DNA of 64,000 bases from a virus. The translations under genes were made by a program, and so were the position numbers. The notes under the pieces were generated by a model. That model had not been told where the DNA came from. It made no database searches and worked only from the letters and a program-made list of their open reading frames with translations. Below, in pieces: positions 52,923 through 62,400 of the stretch. The DNA lies in the IMG/VR virus record IMGVR_UViG_3300043313_001192, positions 25,598-89,597 of that record; one strand, given 5' to 3'. Each line of letters starts with the position of its first letter. Position 1 is the first letter of the stretch.

Positions 52923-53210
52923 TCACCCTCCTGCTGGAGGGTCCGGGATGTTCAGGGCTTGCACAGCGGTCAGGATCTTGCCGTCGTTGATCACGTCGTC
53001 ACGGGCTCCGGTGTCCGGGTTCTGGTTGACCGTCGCGGTGTCCTCGGCGTACGACCAGTCGTCGTCCCACCCAGGTTGGGAGGCGAACTCCCACTTGCGC
53101 ATGGCGACCCAGGTCTGCGGATCCGGGATGCCCTCGCTCGCTGCACACGCAGCGATCCGGCTCATCAGGCTGCTGCTGTTCACGATCTCAGTGACTGTCT
53201 GATAGCTCAT
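52923..53210 (-). CDS. conserved tail-region protein, 95 aa
   Basis: ATG at 53210 with AGGAGAAG upstream. Helical N-terminus (TVTEIVNSSSLMSRIAACAA), aromatic middle (TWVAMRKWEFASQPGWDDDW) and a short C-terminal helix. This pattern occurs near tail genes in other actinophages. Possibly a tail chaperone or minor tip component; function not known. Confidence 0.7.
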   Translation of the reverse strand: MSYQTVTEIVNSSSLMSRIAACAASEGIPDPQTWVAMRKWEFASQPGWDDDWSYAEDTATVNQNPDTGARDDVINDGKILTAVQALNIPDPPAGG

Positions 53211-53379
53211 TCACTTCTCCTCTAGCGTCTCGGGTGAGGTCTTCTACCTGGAGCTTGAGGGTGGCGATCTCCATCTTCAGGTCGCTGTTCTCCACGGTCA
53301 GGTGGGCTACGCGTCGCTCGGCACCCGCAGCGATCTCGGCGATCCGCTGGAGGTAGATGTTCTCTAGCTCTTCGTTCAT
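53188..53379 (-). CDS. coiled-coil protein, 63 aa
   Basis: ATG at 53379. Single long coiled coil (ELENIYLQRIAEIAAGAERR, LTVENSDLKMEIATLKLQVE). Ends 23 bases inside the next gene. Likely a bundle-forming virion or assembly factor. Confidence 0.66.
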   Translation of the reverse strand: MNEELENIYLQRIAEIAAGAERRVAHLTVENSDLKMEIATLKLQVEDLTRDARGEVNELSDSH

Positions 53380-53401
53380 GCGAGCAGTCCTTAGGTGTCC
53401 A

Positions 53402-56400
53402 TCAGGTCGAGTAGGTTGAACCGCAACCGAGGTTCGCGTTTTGGGCTACTCCACCCATGGCACTGGTGAGGTAGAAGGACCCATTCGTGTTGCAGTAGAT
53501 CTGACACAGCCCCGCAGCGGAGACAGCAGGGAAGGGCGTGTTCAGGATCGGTGCCCATGTGGTGTCGGACATGGTGCCGCACAGTGTGTCGGTGGTGTTG
53601 CCGTTGACACTGCTGCCCGCAACTGCCGCACCCGTCCGGACGAAGTTGAGGTTCCCCGAAACCTGACGCCCAGCCCTGCGCCACGCCTGACTTGAGACGC
53701 TCCATCCGGTCGCTGGGTTCACTAGGGTGGATCGGCTCTCTTCTCCACCCGCCGATCCGGCAACCACGATGTTGCCAGTAACGAACCTGACCGCTCCGGA
53801 GTCACCATTCTTCACAGCGACCAAGATCCAGTTGTTCGGGACGGAGAAGTCTGAGGTGTAGTTCGTGACCCGGAAGTTGGCGGGGATGGAGGTGACAGGA
53901 CCTCCATAGGGGATCTCGTACCAGAGCGCATCCCAGTTGTCCATGTGAATCCCCGCTGCCACGACGGACCGGGGAAGCGCACCCCCGAAGTTGGCGATCG
54001 CGGTGCCGAGGGGAGGCATGGTGATGTCGAAGTTGCCGTCAGTGGTGAAGTTCAGCCCGCGCCCCATCGAGATCAGCACGAACCGTGCCGTCCACTTGAT
54101 GTTGTACCCGGTGTCCATGATCTGTGCGCCACCACCGATGATCTGGGACTGAGACCTGATCGAGTAGTAGAGCTGCTCGAACGCCTTGCCGGACAGCGAG
54201 GTGGCACCCGAGCCTCCGACGTCGAGAGCCTCCAGGTGCGCGTAGCCGTCACCGGTGAGCTTGATCTTCGGCAGTGACCCGGTGCCGATGGCGTTGGACT
54301 CGATCGAGGCTGGAGCCTGAGCGACGAAGCTCGTGTTCAGTGGCGGTGGGCCGCTGCCGCCGGTGAAGATCGGGGTATCGACACTCAGCACCGTGGCCAG
54401 GTCGGCAGGCTGCTGGTTCTGTCTGATGAAGTCGGTGCGGACCGGGGTCGTCGCCATCCGGGTCAGGAAGAACCGGAACGAGTTCACGTCATCGACAGTG
54501 CGGGTCGTACCGCGCCCGGCAGCAGGGTCAGGCAGACCAGGCACCGTCACGGTGAGCCGGGACCGCTTCTTCATCGTGATCGAGGAGTACACCGAGGCGT
54601 TCGACTCCTGGATAGTCCCTGCCGAGTCGTACCAGGTGAACGTTCCCCACCAGATCGGTGAGTCGGTCGATGCCCAGGTGATCGGCGTGTAGTTGTACAG
54701 CTGAGGACCGTCAGTAGCCGGTGCGACCGTGAACCTGGTGAAGGCACCGGTAGCTAGATCACCACACGCACCGACGGACCGGGTAGCCGGAACCGCTGGG
54801 AACTCCAGGTCGGGCAGCCGCACCGGAGACGCAGCGTCGTTGAAGACGTAGTTGTTCACCGTCCCGTGCAGCACCCAGATGTCTCGGTCGACGGCCTCGA
54901 AACCCATCCGTTGTGAGGACCCGTAGGTGACGCCGATCAGGGTCTCGTCCTGGGCGAAGAACGAGGACGCGATCACCTTGTTCGCGCTCGGGGTGATCGT
55001 GGTGTCGGTGAACGCCAATGTGCTCAGGGTGATGTCTCCCTGCGGCCATGCGAGCCACATGTTCCGCTTGGCTTGGCAGACCATGTGCGCGCGGGTAGCA
55101 CCGGTCGCGGAGAAGCACCGTCCGATGGGCCACTGCCAGAACCAGGAGAAGGTGCCGTCTTGGCGTTCGGCCTTCTTGATGGGAGCACGGGTGCCATCGG
55201 TGAGCATCGCTGAGTCGTCCCAGCTGGTGAGCATCATCTTCTCGTCGCGTGCCGCGACGTACCCCGGATCACGGAAGAGTGCCCTGGTCACCTGTCGCTC
55301 AAGCCCGCCGACCACGATGGCGGTGCTCTGCTCGAACGTGTACTGGGAGTTGGTGGCGCCGTCAGAGTTCGTGACCCTCGGCGGACGCCAGATGGTATCG
55401 GCCTTCCTGAGCACGCCATTGTCGAAGAACGTGTTCGCGGTCCTGAACGAGCCCGAGGATTCGGCACTGTCCAGATGCAGACCGTAGAACGGGTCGCACC
55501 ACTGACCCCGCGCGAATGTAGAGGAGGGGTAGTCAGTACCCAACGAGGGACCGCTGGTAGCACCCACGGTCTGGGTCTGCAGGATGGTCTTGGACCCCAT
55601 CGCGAAGGTGGACTGGCCTCTCACCTCCATGCCCTGGCTGACCGTGAGCCCGCGTGCGATGAGAACCGCGTCGATCAACGGCGTCTTCTGCGGGTCGTTG
55701 GGCAGGTCCACCCGCACCGAGACGCCATCGGGGCCGTACTGCTTGAGCCCGTCGCTGGACAGCTCCATCCGCTGCCCGGACTCTGCGGTCTTGAGCTTGC
55801 CCAGGATGGCCAGGTCAGCGTCGATCTTGGCACCCGTGATCTGCAGTGCGTCCACGACGTTGGTGTAGATGTAGCCATCATTGATGTCTGCATCGACGAC
55901 TTGGCGCAGGACTGCCGAACCAGCAGTACCGGGAGCAGCCAGGTTGAACCCGCCACCGATCTTGCCGTCCTTGGCGATGATCCGCACGTAGTAGATGAAC
56001 GAGTTGTCCTTGACCAGGAAGTCGCCGTTGGCCAGCTGTTCACGGATGGTGTAGGAGGACGAGGTGGTCTCGATCTGCTTGGTGGTCGAGTCAGGGGTGA
56101 ACGTAGCTCCGGCAGTAGAGCAGTGCACCTCGTAGGTCACCGTGTCGTGGTTGAGGATCGCAGGCCACTTGATCCCCAGCGAGGAGATAGAGCCGGTCAC
56201 CACCGGTGTGGGCGAGGACGCCGGTGCGAGGGCATCGAGGGTGGCTGCGGTGTACCCCGCGTCAGCCTTGGCCTGAGCTGCTGCGGTGTCGGCAGCCACC
56301 TCTTCGGGGGAGGGAGAGTAGAACGTCGCGTTCTGACCCAGCTCCAGCTGTGGCTGGAAGATGTAGATGTCACCAGCGGCACCGGTGAGATCGAAGTCCA

Positions 56401-59400
56401 CGAAGCAGTAGGTGGCGTTGACCGAAGTGACCCTCGACCTGACGTAGCCCTTCTGCCAGGCCGACGTGGCTGTGAAGGCGGTTACGTCCTGGTCGTTGAT
56501 GTCGACGGCGAATCCGTAGTTGGTGCCAGTGGCCGACTTGTACCAGAACGAGACCGTGTGCCAGCCGATCTGCTTGACCTCGAAGGCGCGGTAGATCCTG
56601 TTAGTAGCCGCTGGTGCGTAGAGCCGGATCACCGTCTCGTTGATCGGAGTGCTGGTTCCAGGGGTGTTGTAGGGGCCAGGGACCGAGCTGACAGTCGAGG
56701 TCGTCTGACCTGCGCCCATCCATGCGTACCGGACGTTGCTGTCCTGGAACGTCCGAGACTTGGTGAACAGGTTGGTCCCACCGACCGTCACCCGAACGGC
56801 GTCGTCGCCGAGCACCACGTCTACCCAGGAGCCGGTGCCGAGTGCACTCGCGCGCCTGAGTCTGTTGCTCTGGTCGGTGACTACCCACAGGTCACCGACA
56901 GCAGTAGCGGTAGGAGTGGCAGCGAACGCTGCGTAGAAAGTCGAGACCTTGGTGTTGACCTGGGTCTGCAGCGTGGTCACCGTGCTCTGCGGTGCTGCGT
57001 TGTACGCCTGGATCTCCTGGTCGGTGGCAGCCCTGAACGAGAGCTGGTCGAAGACGATGTTCTTGGTCCCGTCCCCGATGCCGGAGTAGTTGCCCATCAG
57101 GTAGGTGACGTAGTTCGTGAAGGTGCCGGTCGCACCCACAGGTCGACGCATCACCTGAGAGACCCGGTACCACTTGCCAAGAGTAGGAGCGGGGACCGCA
57201 ACAGCCAGGTTGAGTGTCGTTCTGTTGGGAGTGAGTCCCAGCCAGTCGAGGAGGAGACCTGCACCCGCGATCGTTCCGGAAACGAGACAGAAGTCCATGG
57301 TGCACATCACGTAATCGGTGTTCGACTGCTCTCCCATCAGGCCAGTGCCGGTTGAGCCGCTTGCTCCGTAGACACCAGACTGGCCACCGGCAGTGACGTT
57401 GAATCTGATGGCGTTCGGAGCAGTCAGGGTTGTCGTGGTCTCTCTGACACCCGAGCCGCCGTAGGCGACGTACCCGTTCGGGAGCGCTGCAGCAGCAGGC
57501 CAGTTGTCGAAGAGCGGGTTGTTGCTCCAGTTGTCCATCAGAATGGCTGCGTTGGCAGTCGACTGAGCCGCAGCGATCGCACTGTCCTGGACGCCCACCC
57601 AGCCACCGGTGCCAGAGGCACTGGCTCGGGAGAGCCTGTTGCCGTTCGCCGTGTCCACCCACAGGTCGCCGATGGCGGTCGCTGTCGGGGCGGTGGCGCT
57701 GTAGAAGGTGGTGATCTTGCCGTTGACCTGGGTCTGCAGTGTGTCGACGGTTCCTTGCGAGGCGGCGTTGTACGCCTGGATCTCCTGGTCCGTCGCTGCT
57801 CGTGCAGAGAACTGGTCGAAGATGATGTTCTTGGCCGTGACCGTTCCGAACCCGCCGTAGCCACCCATCACGTAGCCCTCCATGTAGGAGAACGTTCCGG
57901 TGAAGGTAGCTGGGCGCTTGATGGTCCGAGTGACTCGATACCACTTGTTCAGGGCCGGTGATGGCACAGCAGTAGCCAGCAGAATGTTGGCTTCGCCGTA
58001 GGCAGCCACGGTGTTGACCCATCGGACCAGATGCCCAGCGCCAGTCAGGTCACCAGAGACCAGCATGAAGTCGATGGTCACGGTCACGTAGTCGAGATTC
58101 GGCAGTCCAGACCACGAGCCGGTCGAGGCGAAATACCCGGACCCACCTGCAGTGAGGTTCCACCGCACTGCGTAAGGATTCGTACGCGTCAGCGTGGTCT
58201 CCTTGACCACAGTGCCTGATGCTCCGGAATACCCAGTCGGCAGGGCCTGTGCGGTAGGCCAGTCATCGAACATCGGGTTGGTCGTCTGAGAGTCCTGTAG
58301 AGACGCAGCGGTAGCAGCACTCATCGCGCTCGCGCTGTCCTGGACCAGCACCCAGTTGCTAGCACCCACTGCGGTAGCTCGGGAGAGCCTGTTGCCGTTC
58401 CCGGTGTCCACCCAGAGGTCGCCGACAGAGAGCGCTACAGGAGCCGAGGTCTGGTAGAAGGTGACGATCTTGGTGGACGCCAACGCAGAGGCGTCCGCCC
58501 CAGCAGTGATCTCGTTGAGGCTGATGTTCGCGACCGCCTGCATCGGCGTGCCGGTCGAGGGTGCGTAGTTGGTCAGGAACCCGATCTGCACCGTGGCCGT
58601 CGCCATCGGGAACTGGGTCGTCGCGGACGACGGCCCACCGCCGGGCAACGCGCCCTTGACTGTCCGCCCGGAGAAGCGTGTCCAGGTCGTCGGGCCATCA
58701 GCGAGAGCCGCGCCAATGTACATGAACGAGCCACCCGAGGAGGCGTTGGACACCTGCGTACCAGCCGGGATCGCCGGTCCAGCCCACGGCACCCGGAGCG
58801 TGATCACGTTGCCGCTGATCGCCCCGTCGGCGTAGCTGTCATAGCCGTAGTGGTTGCGGGAATAGGTGTTGGCTGGCCACGCCTTCCCGCCAGGATCGAC
58901 ATAGTTCCAGAAGATGAAGGCGCGCAGGTGTGTGCTCGACCCGACTGCATTGCTCCAGTTCGCAGCTGAGGTCAGCGTCACCGTGGTCGCACCAGGGTTC
59001 AACGCGACAGCAAGTGTGGTCAAGGTGTTCGGCTGCGCCATGTAGTGGTTCGGGCCGATGGCGAGGCCATAGGCGTCGTAGGGAGACAGGTAGGAGTAGA
59101 ACTTGGCGGTGCCGGAGACCTGCCGGTAGTCGTAGGCGAACTCGTAGATCTGGTTCGGATCGACCGGGATCAGCTCGTCCATGGTTCGCTGCGTCGCGCC
59201 AGCAGGGAACTGGAACGAGCCCACTGCACCGGTGGGGGCATCAGACTTGCTGTACGTGGTGATCGAGAAGTTGGTGTTGTTGCCCAGCATTCCCGTGCCG
59301 TTGGTGACCAGGTTCAAGCCACGCGACTGCACGTAGGACTGCATCGTTGCCGCCAGCGCCTGGTCTTGGTTGACCACCCAGGCAGAACCCGTCCAGCGAT

Positions 59401-62400
59401 AGAGCTTGTTGCCGTCGTCGGTGTCGAACCACAGGTCACCGTCGTCTCCCGCGAGCATCCCTGTGGGAGCACTGGTCTGGAAGAAGGACCTGACCTTGCC
59501 ATCAGCAGTCGACTGAGCAGTACCCGCAGCAGCCAGGGCGCTCGACGCAGTGCTCTGCGCAGCGGTCGCGGCTGCGTAGGAGGAACTCTTAGCGACAGCC
59601 GTGTAGGCGAAGGTCGCGTTCGAGTAGGTGATCTTGTTGGTGGTGTACAGCTCCATGTTCACCAAGTAGGTGGGCTCGGTGATGGCCCATGGAGCGAGCG
59701 GGGTGGCGACCACCGGTACTGCAGGCGCTGCTGATCCAGTGGTCACCTGCGCGTAGTAGGGAGTGACCGCAGTGATGCTGACACCTGGTGCGCCAGTGCC
59801 ACCAGTCGAGCCGGTTGCTCCGGTCCTGCTCACCGTCCAGGCGAACTTCTTCGTGAAGGCCACCCCATCGACCGTGACGGGGATGGTCAGCTCACCGCTC
59901 GTGGCCACCAGTGCGGTGGTCACGGTGACGGTGACGGTAGCTGTCGTTGTGGCGTTGTTGGTGATCGCCGTGGTGAGCCCGGTGACTTGTCCGGTGATCG
60001 TCCCGATCGTCGCCGGGAAGAGCGTCGCTGCCTTGTAGGCGATCACCTGCGCAGTAGTGCTCCCGGCCACCGCGGCTGTCTCCGTGCCGGGGAACACCTG
60101 TGCTTCGTTGGTGAGGATCACCGTGTAGGCATCAGCACCAGCAGGGCCTTGTGGGCCAGTGCCACCAGTACCGCCGGTCGCACCGTTGAGGACCTTCGCG
60201 ACCGTGAGCGTGTCAGCTACCCCGGCACCGTTGCTCATCCGCACCGCGATGGTGCTGGCCGTCATCGTGCTACCGGTGATGGTCACGACATTTCCGGCAA
60301 TCGACACACCCGCCGGAAGTGACGTGGAGAATGCCGCACCGTTGACGCTGTAGTCCCACACCGTGATCGTGGTGTTCACCGGCGTGCCCGTGACCACGGC
60401 AGTCGCAGGTGTGGTCGCACCCCCAGCTGCAGGAGAGGTCAGCGCCTGAGAGGTAGAGGTCAGCGTGATCGTGGCAGCGTTGGCTCCCGGCACTCCTTGC
60501 GGACCCTGGATCAGAGACCACTCGTAGTCAGTCGTGATGACCGACTCGGTGGGCGTCGTCTTGTTGTAGGCGATGCCCATGTAGGTCATGCCGACCGGGG
60601 AGTCGTTGATCCCAGCGCCCAGCACTGACGTGGCGTACTTGATCCAGGTGTAGGTAGCTTGACCGTTAGGCCCGATGGGGCCTTGCACTCCCTGGTTACC
60701 TTGCGGTCCTTGGGTGGAACTCCATTCGTAGTCGGTGTAGATGCTGGACTCAGTGGCCGTGGTCTTGTTGTACGCGATGCCCAGGTACGGCTTGCCAGCA
60801 GGCAGATCGCTCATCCCCGTGGTGGGAGTATCCGCGTACTTGACCCAGGTGTAGAGCTGTTGCCCGTTTGGCCCGATCGGTCCCTGTACGCCTTGGGATC
60901 CGGTGTAGCTCACCGACCAGGCGAACGTCTTGGTGAAGGTGATCCCGCCCACGGTGATCGGGACCGTCAAGGTGCCGCTGGTGGTGACCAGTGCGGTAGT
61001 CACCGTGACTGTGAAGCCAGCAGTGGCTGTGCCGTTGTTGGTCAGTGCCGTAGACAGGCCGGTGACCTGACCGGTGATCGTGCCAATCGTGGCGCTCTGC
61101 TGGACCGTGCCCTTGTAGGCGATCACCTGGCTGGTGGTCGATCCCGCGAGCGCGGCTGTGGTGGAACCGGGGAACACTTGAGCTTCGTTGGTCAGCAGGA
61201 TGGTGTACGCATCTGCGCCCGCAGGACCAGTGCTGCCAGTACCACCAGTCGGGCCTGTGCCACCTGTTGCACCGTCGAGGACCTTGGCGACCGTCATGGT
61301 GTCGGTCACACCAGAGACCCCGGTGGCGCGCACAGCGATCGTGCGGGCGGTCATCGTGGCACCGGTGATGGTCGCTACGTTGCCCGCGAGAGACACGCCC
61401 GCGGGTGCCGTGCCGCTGAACACACCACCATCGACTGAGTACGTCCAGCCCGAGATGGTGGTGTTGGTCGCCGAGCCGGTGATCGTGCTCGTGGCTGGGG
61501 TGGTCACCAAAGAAGCGAAGGTGAAGTTGTCCCACCTGACAGAGTTGACCCCGTATCCGTAGAAGCCGTGTCGCGTGCCGGTGTGTGTGGCATCGGTAGT
61601 GGTGAGGACCACCACGTCGTTGATCTTGGCTTGGAGAGTCGACCCGGCTGCTGTGACCGAGATCTTGTCGCCCGAGACGACCGTGGCAGTGGAAGTTACC
61701 AAGCTTGTGTAGGTCTCAGCACCTGCCGGACCCGCGACCCTGTAGAACTGCACGGTTCCGTTGGCATTGGCGACCAATAGGTAGCCGTTCAGATTGGTCA
61801 AGTTGCGCCGGAACGACAGTCCTCCGCCAATCCCCGCTCCGCTGATGACGTAAGAGATGTTGATATCTGAACTGCCACACTCCACGTCCGCGTAGGAATG
61901 TCCTCCCGTGGCACCTGCCGTAGCGAGGTACGCCTTGCCGCCGCTCACTCCCCACACTGCGCTGTTGTCATTGCGCCACGCTTGTCCACCGGTCTCGGTG
62001 GTGCCGAGCGAGGTGGCCGAGTCGGCACGAGTGAACGAGTCGAGGATCGTGGGGGCCGGTGAGGCGAGCGCCTGGGTCGTCGCGACCAGGTCGACGGTGG
62101 AAGCAGCAGCACCGGTGGCGCCCGTGTTGCCCGTGGCACCGGTGAAAGCCAGCGCCCAGGTGAAGACCTGGTTGAACGTGATGCCACCCACGGTCACCGG
62201 GATGGTGAACGTGCCCGTAGCGGTGGCAAGTGCCGTGGTGACTGTGAACGTGATCAGTGGTGCAGTGGTCCCGTTGTTGGTCACCGCAGCGGTGATGCCG
62301 GTAGCGCCTCCGGTGATCGTCCCGACCGTCGCAGTCTGCGCCGTGGTGCCCTTGTAGGCGATGACCGTGGTGGTCGCCGTCGTTGCCAGTGCGTTGGTGA